Part shown: piece after piece, positions 46,709-55,613 of the stretch
Position numbering within the stretch: position 1 is the first letter of the stretch
Layout: each line of letters begins with the position of its first letter
Assembly: GCF_014218355.1 (NCBI RefSeq)
Contig: NZ_AP023368.1
Coordinates: 3,352,001-3,416,000, forward strand
Reading direction: 5' to 3'
DNA: 64,000 nt
Origin: Anaerocolumna chitinilytica
GTDB taxonomy: Bacteria; Bacillota; Clostridia; Lachnospirales; Lachnospiraceae
Translations under genes and position numbers: made by a program
Notes under the pieces: generated by a model
What the model was told of the DNA's origin: nothing
The model's database searches: none
What the model saw: only the letters and a program-made list of their open reading frames with translations

Positions 46709-48058
46709 TTATTTACATGCTTTTGCTAATGTGGATACAAATTCCTCTGCAGACATTTTCCCAATTGAAAGATCCTGTACGGAGTCTTCTGTTATGGTCT
46801 TAAATTCTGTGGTACCTAAATCCCCAATTGGTGAACCTGAGATATTCGTTGCTGTTTGAACAATCTGCATAAACTGTTTCTGAATCTCTGTCTCATTTCC
46901 GGTCTTATATTTTGCAAAATCCTGGGCTGACATACAAACACCGTTTTCCCATGCAAGTTTGGTCCATCCTTCCGGCTTGAACATATAGTTCAGAAGTTTT
47001 CTTGCTTCTTCTTTTTCTGCTCCACTGGAAGTAATGGAGTATCCGCCGCCGTTCCATGCTGTAATATCTGTAGCGGTAGCTTTTCCGCCTTCTACTAACG
47101 GCATTGAGAAAACACGGATATTATCACGTACATCAGCTGGAATATCCTTATTTGTAGCCATGTTCATATCCCAGCTTCCCATATAGTACATTGCTGACTG
47201 AGCATTGGTAAACAGATTCTGTGCAGTACCATAATCTGTAGTTTCAAAGCCTTTTTCAAACAGGCCTCTTTCAGCAGAATCATACAGCATTTCAGCAGCT
47301 TTCTTGAAAGTAGGATCAGAAAAATCCTTATTGGCAATTGCCTGCTTCGTCTTCTCAAGAATTCCGGAGCCATCTATTCTCATCATCAAATCGGTGATAT
47401 ATATGTATAACGGCCACTTATCACCGCCATCCATTGCTACAGGAATGATACCTTCTCCATTGATTTTATCAGCAAGTGCCAGCAGTTCATCATAGGTCTT
47501 TGGAACACTCCACCCGTGATCCTTAAACATTTTTTCGTTGTAATAAAAACTAAGTACGTCGGTATTTCTTGGCAGTCCATATAAAACTCCATCTTTGCTA
47601 AAGCCATCCAAAGAACCATTGATAAAACCATAGTCCTTGTAATCGTCCTTATTCAAAGGCTCCAATATACCAGCATCAATAACTTCATCAATAAAACCCG
47701 GCTGTCCCCATACACTTACCAGATCAGGCATTTTACTGCCTGCTGCATAGGCTTTGAATTTAGTCTTATAGGCCTCATCATCCAGTGTTTCAACTTCGAT
47801 TTTAACATTGGGATTTTCCTTCATATAAGAATCAAACAATGTCTGCTCAACAAATCCCTGACCGGAATTACGATCCGGAAGATTTGAGAATACTTTAATT
47901 GTAACAGACTTCGCATTATCCCCTGAACTTTTTCCGTCTGCCTGTTCCTTTGTTGTAGAATTACCGGATGAATTTTCAGTATTACCTTTTGAACCGCATG
48001 CTGCCATTGATACCATCATAGCCACAGCCAGTATAACTGCCAAAACCTTTTTCATCAT
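46709..48058 (-). CDS. Sugar ABC transporter substrate-binding lipoprotein
   Basis: 449 residues. Lipoprotein signal with lipobox MAAC at about residues 19-22 (SMAACGSKG), a Ser/Thr/Asn-rich spacer, then a periplasmic-binding type 1 extracellular domain with NVKIEVETLDDEAYKTKFKAY and GGGYSITSSG. It captures the imported sugar at the membrane surface. It has its own promoter, so may be expressed apart from deoC upstream. Confidence 0.93.
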   Translation of the reverse strand: MMKKVLAVILAVAMMVSMAACGSKGNTENSSGNSTTKEQADGKSSGDNAKSVTIKVFSNLPDRNSGQGFVEQTLFDSYMKENPNVKIEVETLDDEAYKTKFKAYAAGSKMPDLVSVWGQPGFIDEVIDAGILEPLNKDDYKDYGFINGSLDGFSKDGVLYGLPRNTDVLSFYYNEKMFKDHGWSVPKTYDELLALADKINGEGIIPVAMDGGDKWPLYIYITDLMMRIDGSGILEKTKQAIANKDFSDPTFKKAAEMLYDSAERGLFEKGFETTDYGTAQNLFTNAQSAMYYMGSWDMNMATNKDIPADVRDNIRVFSMPLVEGGKATATDITAWNGGGYSITSSGAEKEEARKLLNYMFKPEGWTKLAWENGVCMSAQDFAKYKTGNETEIQKQFMQIVQTATNISGSPIGDLGTTEFKTITEDSVQDLSIGKMSAEEFVSTLAKACK

Positions 48059-48097
48059 ATCCTTCTCTCCTTAACCTGTTACTAAAATGTCTTTTTT

Positions 48098-48181
48098 AAA
48101 AAGTACATTTCGTTGTATCTTCACTATACCAGTTGCCTTGGTTTACTTGAACTCATAGATTTTAGAAATAGTGTACTTTTT
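48098..48181. repeat. Inverted repeat flanking the binding-protein promoter
   Basis: AAAAAGTACA (48098-48107) is perfectly complementary to TGTACTTTTT (48172-48181). It encloses the promoter below; such spaced arms could be regulator sites. Confidence 0.55.
48123..48151 (-). promoter_or_regulatory. Promoter of the binding-protein gene
   Basis: Minus strand TTCAAG (48146-48151), 17-bp spacer, TATAGT (48123-48128). The start lies about 60 bp before the gene. Confidence 0.55.
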
Positions 48182-48193
48182 TTCAATTGCTTT

Positions 48194-48880
48194 CTACAGA
48201 CTGTCTTTTAACTCCTCAATAATACTTACACTAGCTGTTGAACCTATCCGGTTAACGCCCAGATCAATCATTGTCAAAGCATCTGCCAGGGTTCGGATAC
48301 CACCGGCTGCTTTAATCTGTATTTTATCTTTAACGATGCTCTTCATAAGCTTAATATCCTCTTTTGTAGCACCTCCCGTACCAAAACCGGTTGAGGTTTT
48401 GATAAAATCAGGCTTAATGTTTAGCGCAATTCTGCATAGCTCTTCTTTTTCCTGGTTGGTCAAATAACAATTTTCAAAAATCACTTTGCTGATACGCCCG
48501 GTGTTACGGCAAGCCTTTACGATTTCATCCATTTCTTTCTCGATGTAATCATAATTCTTTCCCTTTAATTGCGAAATATTAATTACATAATCAATTTCAT
48601 CTGCTCCATCTGCTATTGCTTCAAGTGTTTCATACTTTTTGACAGAGATATTGGTCTGCCCTAGAGGAAAGCCAATTGCAGCTCCTACATGAACCTTGCT
48701 TCCTTTTAAAAGTGCTTTGCATAATTTTACGGGAGCTGAATTAATCGCAACCATTTTAAAGCCATTTTCCATGCTTTCCTCACAAAGTTTCATAAAGTCA
48801 CTTGCTTCAGCATAAGCCTTTAACTGTGTATGATCGAAATACTGCGCCAGTTCCTGTGGTGTAAGTTGGGTTTTATTCAT
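48194..48880 (-). CDS. deoC: Deoxyribose-phosphate aldolase (DeoC family)
   Basis: 228 residues. Schiff-base Lys161 in FIKTSTGFG, Lys190 in IKAAGG and Asp97 near EIDYVIN match the class I DERA active site. It cleaves 2-deoxyribose-5-phosphate into glyceraldehyde-3-phosphate and acetaldehyde, or a related sugar phosphate. No nucleoside genes (deoD, cdd) are near. Beside a kinase and dehydrogenases it may serve the sugar pathway instead. Confidence 0.9.
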   Translation of the reverse strand: MNKTQLTPQELAQYFDHTQLKAYAEASDFMKLCEESMENGFKMVAINSAPVKLCKALLKGSKVHVGAAIGFPLGQTNISVKKYETLEAIADGADEIDYVINISQLKGKNYDYIEKEMDEIVKACRNTGRISKVIFENCYLTNQEKEELCRIALNIKPDFIKTSTGFGTGGATKEDIKLMKSIVKDKIQIKAAGGIRTLADALTMIDLGVNRIGSTASVSIIEELKDSL

Positions 48881-48925
48881 AATTTAATCATCCTTTCACT
48901 TCTGATATAAAACAATCTATTAAAA

Positions 48926-50110
48926 TTACAATGCCATTCGATAAATATTCAGGACATCTTCTGTCTCCAGTTTCATAAAACTGCCAAGGCTCCCCTTTTG
49001 GGTCGCCCGCTTAGCCATGATATCAAAACGGCTGTCATCGATTCCAGCTTCTGACAGCCTTGTTGCCTGTCCAAGAGAACGAAAGAATTCTTCCAGCCCA
49101 TCAATGGTGGTCTGAATGATTTCTTCCTTATATGCCTCACTGTTTAAGTATGTATTTTCAGATGTTTTAGTCCCAAACACTCTCTCTGCAAATTGTAAGA
49201 AACGTTCCGGATGCTTCTTATAAACATAACGCATCCATGCAGGAATAATAATTGCAAGTCCTGCTCCATGAGCAATATCATATTCCGCACTAAGTTCATG
49301 TTCAATATTGTGGCTGGCCCAGTCTTCCTGTCTTCCTGCACCCAGAATACCATTATGGGCAATGCTTCCCGCCCACATAAGATTGGCCCAGGCATCATAG
49401 TCCCTCGGATTATTCATCACTCTGGGAAGCAGTTCCAGAACCGTAATCATAGTAGCTTCACATAACCTGTCAGAGAATTCATTCCCACCTACCGGTTCAA
49501 AGTAGCGCTCCATTACATGTGCAAAAATATCCGTGCCGCCTGCTGCTATCTGTTTCTTTGGAAGGGTAAAACAGAGGCTGGGATTTAATATCGCAAATTT
49601 GGGAAAAGCCAGTTCATTCACTAAAGTTCTTTTTTCTTTTGTATCTTCCTTCGTAATCACACTGGCACAGCCTGCTTCACTACCGGCTGCCGGAATCGTA
49701 AGAATAACACCTACCGGTAACATCTTCTTAGGAGCTTTCCCTTCCACAAAAAAGTCCCATACATCTCCCTCATAACAAACTCCGGCAGCTATTGCCTTTG
49801 CCGTATCAATTACGCTTCCGCCGCCGGCAGCCAGAATGAAATCAATCTTCTCTTTTCTGCATAATTGTATTCCCTGGTATACCAAAGATAGTTTAGGGTT
49901 CGGCTGTACACCGCCAAGTTCAACAAAAGAGAGATTACTTTGTTCCAACGAGTCTACAATATCCTGATAGGTACCGTTTGATTTCAGACTTTGTCCGCCA
50001 TATACTAATAATACTTTCCTTCCATATTCTAAAACCTGTGCTCCAACGTTTCTGTGAGCATCTGCTCCCAAAATAATCTTCGTAGGAGTATAAGCTGTAA
50101 ATTGCCTCAT
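48926..50110 (-). CDS. Iron-containing alcohol dehydrogenase
   Basis: 394 residues. NAD-binding GGGSVIDTAKAIAAG and a metal-binding cluster with GTDIFAHVMERYF, DWASHNIEHELSAEYDIAHGAG (histidines for iron). It interconverts an alcohol and an aldehyde. In this cluster it could reduce the aldehyde from DeoC cleavage to recover NAD+. It lies 45 bp before deoC. Confidence 0.92.
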   Translation of the reverse strand: MRQFTAYTPTKIILGADAHRNVGAQVLEYGRKVLLVYGGQSLKSNGTYQDIVDSLEQSNLSFVELGGVQPNPKLSLVYQGIQLCRKEKIDFILAAGGGSVIDTAKAIAAGVCYEGDVWDFFVEGKAPKKMLPVGVILTIPAAGSEAGCASVITKEDTKEKRTLVNELAFPKFAILNPSLCFTLPKKQIAAGGTDIFAHVMERYFEPVGGNEFSDRLCEATMITVLELLPRVMNNPRDYDAWANLMWAGSIAHNGILGAGRQEDWASHNIEHELSAEYDIAHGAGLAIIIPAWMRYVYKKHPERFLQFAERVFGTKTSENTYLNSEAYKEEIIQTTIDGLEEFFRSLGQATRLSEAGIDDSRFDIMAKRATQKGSLGSFMKLETEDVLNIYRMAL

Positions 50111-50175
50111 ATTCGTTCATTCTCCTCTTTATTATATGATATCTGCCTATCCGTGTCATCTTCACAATTATTTCC

Positions 50176-51159
50176 TTAACGGGTTTTAATGATATCGGAA
50201 GCCCATACATTAGCTCTGGCCTGCTCCATCATAATGTAGAATGCCTGTCCCTCCGGTGCAAAGCCGGGTTTGTCAAACGTAGGTGCTCCACATACGCCAT
50301 GAACCAATCCTACATAATCCACCTGGGAATCGGCAGCTTCTCTCAATTTTTCTGCCTGAGTCAGATATTTCATTGGCATCCATCCATCTGTTAGTCCCCT
50401 ATATATTGTATAAGCGGTCATCTGTGACATATTTGTCTCAACAAAAGTCCCCGAATCATCTAAGACATTGTGAAATAAATTATCCTCTCTCACATATCCT
50501 AATACACTGTCCAGCAGTTCCAACTCCTTCTGTATCAGCTGATGGAGTTCTGTTTGAAACTTCTCTTTTGGCAGCATTGCAATTACCTTACCGATTCCTG
50601 CAAGTGCCCATCCGTTTCCAACTCCCCAGTGTGATTTGTCACAGCAATCTTTTGCTTCCGGTTCCCTTTCATCCCACATGTGGCAGAGCAGATGAGTACT
50701 GTTGTCATAGAGCTTATCCCAATAACCATTAATCGCAGTGACTGCTTCCTTGTAATAACCGGCAGAGGCCAGAAATACAGGCAGCATATAAAGTGAGTCT
50801 GCCCAGAATTGTTTCCCTGTCGTAAGATGATATAAAATTCCCTGTTCGTTGCGGGGAGCTTTATCTATGGTCCATTGTAATAATTTTTCATATCCCTCTC
50901 TTAAGAAGGTGCTGTCAGTAAGCTGGCACGCCTTTAAAAGTCCTTCTCCAACCGCACAGGAATCCGTTGCACCGTCTGTCACTCCTATAACTGCTGTCCT
51001 GCCGTCCGGAAGACTTCTGTATACTGCTTCATGCGCCATTTGAATTAGGATCTCGAATTGCTCGGTTTCAAGCATTGCCTGCATGGCTACCCCTTGTTCC
51101 CAGGAATGCCTTTGCATCGCGAGCAACATTCCTGTTGCTATTTTCATTTTTTCAGTCAT
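50176..51159 (-). CDS. GH88/GH105-type unsaturated glycoside hydrolase-like protein
   Basis: 327 residues, no signal peptide, cytosolic. Alpha/alpha-barrel features of GH105: GTDGATDSCAVG-like start, FWADSLYMLPVFLA, HLLCHMWDE, WGVGNGWALAGIGKV and GFAPEGQAFYIMMEQA. GH105 enzymes hydrolyse unsaturated uronyl sugars such as those from rhamnogalacturonan or ulvan degradation; related members act on other glycans. It follows the FGGY kinase with a 4-bp gap. Confidence 0.82.
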   Translation of the reverse strand: MTEKMKIATGMLLAMQRHSWEQGVAMQAMLETEQFEILIQMAHEAVYRSLPDGRTAVIGVTDGATDSCAVGEGLLKACQLTDSTFLREGYEKLLQWTIDKAPRNEQGILYHLTTGKQFWADSLYMLPVFLASAGYYKEAVTAINGYWDKLYDNSTHLLCHMWDEREPEAKDCCDKSHWGVGNGWALAGIGKVIAMLPKEKFQTELHQLIQKELELLDSVLGYVREDNLFHNVLDDSGTFVETNMSQMTAYTIYRGLTDGWMPMKYLTQAEKLREAADSQVDYVGLVHGVCGAPTFDKPGFAPEGQAFYIMMEQARANVWASDIIKTR

Positions 51160-51163
51160 ACTC

Positions 51164-52669
51164 TTAGCCCCTTACTTTCTGTAATTGTTGATAGATAGGC
51201 TGCAGTGCTTCATAGGAGCGGTTAAATGCATCATATAGCAGCCGATATGTTTCGCTAAATTTTTGATCCGGCTGAATTGTTTCCTTTATCTGATTCATTT
51301 TACAGATGACTTTAAAATCAGGATACAACCCTATTCCAACACCGGCACAGACTGCAGCTCCAAGGCTGGTAGCCTCTGAGAGATATTGAGGTATCTTAAC
51401 CGATTTATTCCAGATATCAGCCAGGATTTTTGTCCATGCTCTTCCATTGGCACCTCCGCCAATCATTACAATATCACGTATAGGAGAATCCTGCTCTAAT
51501 GCTTCCAGAATCAGACGCAAATTAAAGCCGACACCTTCCATCACCGCTCTTGTCATGTCACCTTCAGAGGTATTCCCATTAATTCCAATAAAAGCTCCTC
51601 TGGCATTAGCATCCCATCTAGGGGACCGTTCTCCCAGCAAATATGGCAAAAACAGAAGTCCCCCTGCTCCGGGTTCGGACTGCAGCACCTTTTCATTCAG
51701 AATTCTGTCATTCTGACTTAATTCCTTGAAAAAGGTATCTCGGTACCAGCTATAGGAATAGCCTGCAGCTTGCATGGTACCACAGGGGGTAAATAATGCA
51801 GGATCTAAATGCACCCAGTTAAAGGTACGCATTTCCTTATCAAATAGTGGTCTGGCTGAAGCTTTTGAGAGCCAAGAGGAAGTACCCAGTACATTATAAG
51901 CACTTCCTTCTTCGACTACGCCGGCTCCAACGCAAGCACAACTGCCGTCACCTCCGCCTATGATTACCGGTGTTCCGGGGAGTAAACCGGTTTCTCTTGC
52001 AGCCTTTGCTGTAACTGTTCCTGCTTGAGCTGTGGACGGAAAGGCATCCGGTAATAAATCCTCTCTGATATCCCATGCCCCCAATAGCTCCTTACACCAA
52101 CATTTGTGTATAATATCAAATAAATTAGTACCTGACGCATCACTGTAATCTGTTGTAAAGTTACCCGTCAGACAGTAATTTAGATAATCCTTTGCTTGTA
52201 ATATCTTGAAGCACTTATGATATATCTCCGGTTCGTTTTCCCTGATCCAAAGTATCTTTGCTGCTGTATAGGACGCACTGATACGGTGTCCCGTAATCTG
52301 ATAGGCCTTCTCCATTGCAACTTGTTCTTTCATCCAGGCTTCCTGCTTTACTGCTCTGGTATCTGCCCATATAATCATATTGCGAAGAGGATTTCCATGT
52401 ATATCAACCGGAAGGCACCCCATCATTTGAGCGCTAAAGGATACTGCTGCGACATCTCCAGCTGAGATCCCTGCTGTTTCAAGCAATTCCTTTGTTGTTA
52501 CACATACAGCCTTCCACCAATCCTCCGCTTTTTGCTCTACAAAACCCGGATGAGGGTATAGGGTAGAATAAGAATATTGTGCACTCCCTTTCAGACTGCC
52601 GCTTTGTTCATACAAAACTGCTTTATTCCCACTAGTGCCCAGATCATGAGCAATAATATAGTTTCCCAT
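51164..52669 (-). CDS. FGGY-family carbohydrate kinase (xylulokinase-like)
   Basis: 501 residues. ATPase fold with DLGTSGNKAVLY at the start, VSFSAQMMGCLPVD, GGGDGSCACVGAGVV and MIGGGANGRAWTKIL near the end. It phosphorylates a sugar or polyol with ATP; xylulose, fuculose, gluconate, erythritol and glycerol are known for the family. The nearest look is xylulokinase. The true substrate is not clear. Confidence 0.9.
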   Translation of the reverse strand: MGNYIIAHDLGTSGNKAVLYEQSGSLKGSAQYSYSTLYPHPGFVEQKAEDWWKAVCVTTKELLETAGISAGDVAAVSFSAQMMGCLPVDIHGNPLRNMIIWADTRAVKQEAWMKEQVAMEKAYQITGHRISASYTAAKILWIRENEPEIYHKCFKILQAKDYLNYCLTGNFTTDYSDASGTNLFDIIHKCWCKELLGAWDIREDLLPDAFPSTAQAGTVTAKAARETGLLPGTPVIIGGGDGSCACVGAGVVEEGSAYNVLGTSSWLSKASARPLFDKEMRTFNWVHLDPALFTPCGTMQAAGYSYSWYRDTFFKELSQNDRILNEKVLQSEPGAGGLLFLPYLLGERSPRWDANARGAFIGINGNTSEGDMTRAVMEGVGFNLRLILEALEQDSPIRDIVMIGGGANGRAWTKILADIWNKSVKIPQYLSEATSLGAAVCAGVGIGLYPDFKVICKMNQIKETIQPDQKFSETYRLLYDAFNRSYEALQPIYQQLQKVRG

Positions 52670-52686
52670 GCTATTCCCCTTCTTCT

Positions 52687-53673
52687 CTAAAGTGACAATT
52701 CTACCAAGGTTGCCGGCATTTCATGTTTTAAATTCACTTTATCCGGTCCGGTTACCAGATCGAAGCAGGAAACAACAATCCTGCCATTCCATACTATCGG
52801 TTCACCCGGCTGGTCTAAACCACCGTCTACCCCTGTACAGTCAGGGCTTTGAGCGATCCGCTCAACTTTCCCGTCAGGATCTATCTTAGCGATTGCATTG
52901 GCACAAAAATCTGCCACATACAGGTTTCCTGCCTCATCAAATACCATTCCATCCGTACTTTGCAGATTTTCTCTGTCTTTTGCAAAGATAATATCCTCTT
53001 TTACTTGCCCGTCCTCTGTAAAACTGATTTTATGAATTTCTCCATCACCAAAATTTCCGACATACAGATTTCCCTCTTTATCAAAGGCTATTCCATCTGC
53101 TCCGTATTGACAATCCGGGTTTTCTGTAACAAAGGTAGTCAGGATATGCTTATCTTCCAATGTATTTGTTATCTGAATGTTCTCTTCCTCCAGACCAAAT
53201 CGGTAAACACAGCTTACTAATTTGTTATCCGGGTGTTTTACCGGATGCAGATAACTTTGTGTTACATACATATAATTTCCCTTAATTCGTATCCCGTTGG
53301 GATGTTCCATGTGTTCCGCAACCACTGTACTTTTTAAGATATTTCCATCCTCATCCACTTTCATTTTTAAAATTCTGCCTTTGTACAAAAGGTCTTCTCT
53401 TTCACTCCAACCCTGGTTATCACAAATATAGATATTCCATTCTTTATCAAAGGCAATTCCCATATTTCTGGCCACTCCGGTTTCCGGGTGGACAGGCACG
53501 TCAAACCATTTCGCGGCACAGCCGTCCTTATCAATTCTTACAACACAGCCGGACATGGAATCCTCTGCGTAGTTCGGACAGGAAAGTATCAGATTTCCGT
53601 TCCTGTCTATTTCCATACCATCGGGAGTACACACATAATCCGGTAATATTGAAAACAACCTGCTCTCTTTCAT
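52687..53673 (-). CDS. SMP-30/gluconolactonase-family protein
   Basis: 328 residues, no signal peptide. Six-bladed beta propeller: PDGMEIDRNGNLILSCPNY, GIAFDKEWNIYICDNQG, DGIAFDKEGNLYVGNFGDGEI and DGMVFDEAGNLYVADFCANAIAKI. Members are calcium-dependent lactonases that open sugar lactones. It follows the dehydrogenase, so it may hydrolyse the lactone produced there. Confidence 0.88.
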   Translation of the reverse strand: MKESRLFSILPDYVCTPDGMEIDRNGNLILSCPNYAEDSMSGCVVRIDKDGCAAKWFDVPVHPETGVARNMGIAFDKEWNIYICDNQGWSEREDLLYKGRILKMKVDEDGNILKSTVVAEHMEHPNGIRIKGNYMYVTQSYLHPVKHPDNKLVSCVYRFGLEEENIQITNTLEDKHILTTFVTENPDCQYGADGIAFDKEGNLYVGNFGDGEIHKISFTEDGQVKEDIIFAKDRENLQSTDGMVFDEAGNLYVADFCANAIAKIDPDGKVERIAQSPDCTGVDGGLDQPGEPIVWNGRIVVSCFDLVTGPDKVNLKHEMPATLVELSL

Positions 53674-53685
53674 CTCTTTTCTCCT

Positions 53686-54738
53686 CTACTCATATTGAAT
53701 CACTATTTTTTTTGTGGTTTGCCGCCTTTCTTCTATTAAAGAAAAAGCATCCGTAATATTCTCAAAATTGAATACATCTGATATAAAATCCAACGGATTT
53801 AATACCCCTTGATTAATCCAGGACATAATCTGAGAGTGGGCTTCCCCTTCTTCTTTTTTACTCGGCCATTGCACAAATTGAAGGGTCCAGTTATAAGGGG
53901 CTTTTCTCCAGTCAATCTCGGCATATGGCTTTGCAGATATTCCGTAACAGCAGATTTTGCCATTATATTTTACCAGTTCCATTGCTTGATTAATGAGCGC
54001 ATTGATTCCTACTGCATCCACCACATAATCGATTCCCTCCGGGAATAATTCCTTCACCTCTTTTATCAGATCACAAACCGAACTGTTAAAAGCATAGTCA
54101 GCCCCCATCTTCAAAGCCTCCTGTACTTTTTCCTCTAATACATCAGCGGTAATCACGGTTTTCATTCCCAGAAGCTTTGCAAATTTCGTAAAACAAAGGC
54201 CAACCGGACCGGCACCAATAATCAGGACCGATTCATTTGATTTAAAGCCAAATCTTCTGATGGCACTTAGAACTTCTCTAAAGGTTACTATCATGGCAGC
54301 CCCCACAGCATCAACTTTATCTGTCTCCTTGATAACGGATTGCGCCAAATAACTTTCGTTCCAAGAAGGAGTTCCTTCTCCCATGCCATTTGCTATATAT
54401 GCTTGTGCATCGCCTACAATTGCAAATTCGGAGTAAGCTCCCCACCCTGGGGTATAATCCTTCACCTTTGCTTCCAGAAATGGAAGCAGGACCATATCTC
54501 CGATTTTTAGGCTCTCCACCTTCTCACCGACTTCAACAACTCTTCCAACACCTTCGTGTCCGAGTATCGCCGGATATGTATCAAAATTCTTAAATTCACC
54601 GTGTATTAACTTTGTGTCCGTTCCGTTACATACGCCACAGCTAAGCATCTTAACTAATGCCTGGCATGGGCCATACTCCGGTTTCTCAATTTCTTCTACA
54701 GAAAGCTTTCCTTTTGCATCTACAATTAATGTTTTCAT
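53686..54738 (-). CDS. Zinc-type alcohol/sugar dehydrogenase (MDR family)
   Basis: 350 residues from the ATG at 54738 (AAGGAGGATATT upstream); a 71-codon extension upstream has no site. Catalytic domain with CGVCNGTDTK and GHEGVGRVVEVG, nucleotide fold LIIGAGPVGLCFTKFA. The structural zinc cysteine lobe seen in classical members is missing. It oxidises an alcohol or sugar using NAD(P)+. First gene of the catabolic cluster. Confidence 0.9.
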   Translation of the reverse strand: MKTLIVDAKGKLSVEEIEKPEYGPCQALVKMLSCGVCNGTDTKLIHGEFKNFDTYPAILGHEGVGRVVEVGEKVESLKIGDMVLLPFLEAKVKDYTPGWGAYSEFAIVGDAQAYIANGMGEGTPSWNESYLAQSVIKETDKVDAVGAAMIVTFREVLSAIRRFGFKSNESVLIIGAGPVGLCFTKFAKLLGMKTVITADVLEEKVQEALKMGADYAFNSSVCDLIKEVKELFPEGIDYVVDAVGINALINQAMELVKYNGKICCYGISAKPYAEIDWRKAPYNWTLQFVQWPSKKEEGEAHSQIMSWINQGVLNPLDFISDVFNFENITDAFSLIEERRQTTKKIVIQYE

Positions 54739-54772
54739 GAAAAATATCCTCCTTCTGATTCCCTTATTCCAT

Positions 54773-54799
54773 GAACATAATGTTCCATATCCTATTATA
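54773..54799 (-). promoter_or_regulatory. Cluster promoter and 13-bp palindrome
   Basis: A minus-strand TATAAT (54794-54799) with weak -35 lies 55 bp before the dehydrogenase. Just downstream is GAACATAATGTTC (54773-54785), a perfect dyad at the expected start of transcription. Its five-base spacer differs from the four of LexA boxes. It may bind the cluster's regulator. Confidence 0.5.
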
Positions 54800-54867
54800 A
54801 AGATGAATGATTTCTCAAAGAACTTACTATTTTTTGATTTCGTGTAGGATTTTTCAAAAGCCACAAA

Positions 54868-54913
54868 AAATCCCCTCTTTGGTTCCTTCGATAACCGACC
54901 AAAGAGAGGATTT
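54868..54913 (-). terminator. Terminator between SRAP gene and catabolic cluster
   Basis: Arms 54868-54884 and 54898-54913 (AAATCC.CTCTTTGGT and its complement) are followed on the minus strand by six T residues. Confidence 0.8.
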
Positions 54914-54983
54914 ATTTGCAGCAGTATTAAGTTTGTGGTTTGAGTAACCAATTAATAACATAGGAACAAACTTTCAGCAAATG

Positions 54984-55577
54984 TCAGAATAAATTTAAAG
55001 TTTGCTGCTCGTAATCACTCTTTCTATTAAGCATATAAGGTGTTTGTTTTAGGATTAGGGAGGTTTGCATGGTATCAAATATCCATTCTTCTTTTTGATT
55101 TTCCGTTAACAACAACGGCATCCGGTCATGAACATCCTCGATGGAGGAATTGGCAGCCGTTGTTAATATTACAAATCTGGATTCGTTTTGATACATATTA
55201 TAGATTCCTGCCATATACATTATCGATTCACTCTTAGGGGTAAAGTAGATTTTCTCTTTCTTTTTGTTCCATTCATAGAAGCCGCAGGCCGGAATAATAC
55301 ACCTTCTAAAATTCAGACAATCTCTAAATGTCTTCTTTTCAAAGGCGGTTTCCGAACGGGCATTGATAATCACTCCGCTTCCCTTGAAATTAGGAAAACC
55401 CCATTTTAATACCTCTGGCTCGATTTTATTCCCTTTTGCCACTAAGATTGGTACATTGTCTGTGGGGTAGATTTCCCCGGTTTTGGCTTTTACATTTCCT
55501 AATTTTCTATCTAGCTCTTCTATTATTTTTTTGATTTCTCTTGAGGTTTCATCATCTACATAATATCTTCCGCACAT
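54984..55577 (-). CDS. SRAP-family DNA-protein-crosslink protein (HMCES/YedK-like)
   Basis: 197 residues from the ATG at 55577 so that Cys2 is exposed after methionine removal (MCGRYY). Strong AAAGGAGG. Active-site features: Cys2, NARSET, GFYEWNK (Glu) and EDVHDRMP (His). It crosslinks to abasic sites in single-stranded DNA to shield them. It follows the MerR gene by 36 bp. Confidence 0.93.
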   Translation of the reverse strand: MCGRYYVDDETSREIKKIIEELDRKLGNVKAKTGEIYPTDNVPILVAKGNKIEPEVLKWGFPNFKGSGVIINARSETAFEKKTFRDCLNFRRCIIPACGFYEWNKKKEKIYFTPKSESIMYMAGIYNMYQNESRFVILTTAANSSIEDVHDRMPLLLTENQKEEWIFDTMQTSLILKQTPYMLNRKSDYEQQTLNLF

Positions 55578-55613
55578 CACAATGCCCTCCTTTAATGGTT
55601 TTGTCTTAAACTG

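Noticed and set aside
54773-54785. LexA box at the catabolic cluster
   Set aside because: Five-base spacer and no link of the genes to DNA repair.
54739-54951. 71-codon N-terminal extension of the Zn dehydrogenase
   Set aside because: It reads through the terminator and promoter region and AGGAGG precedes the ATG at 54738.
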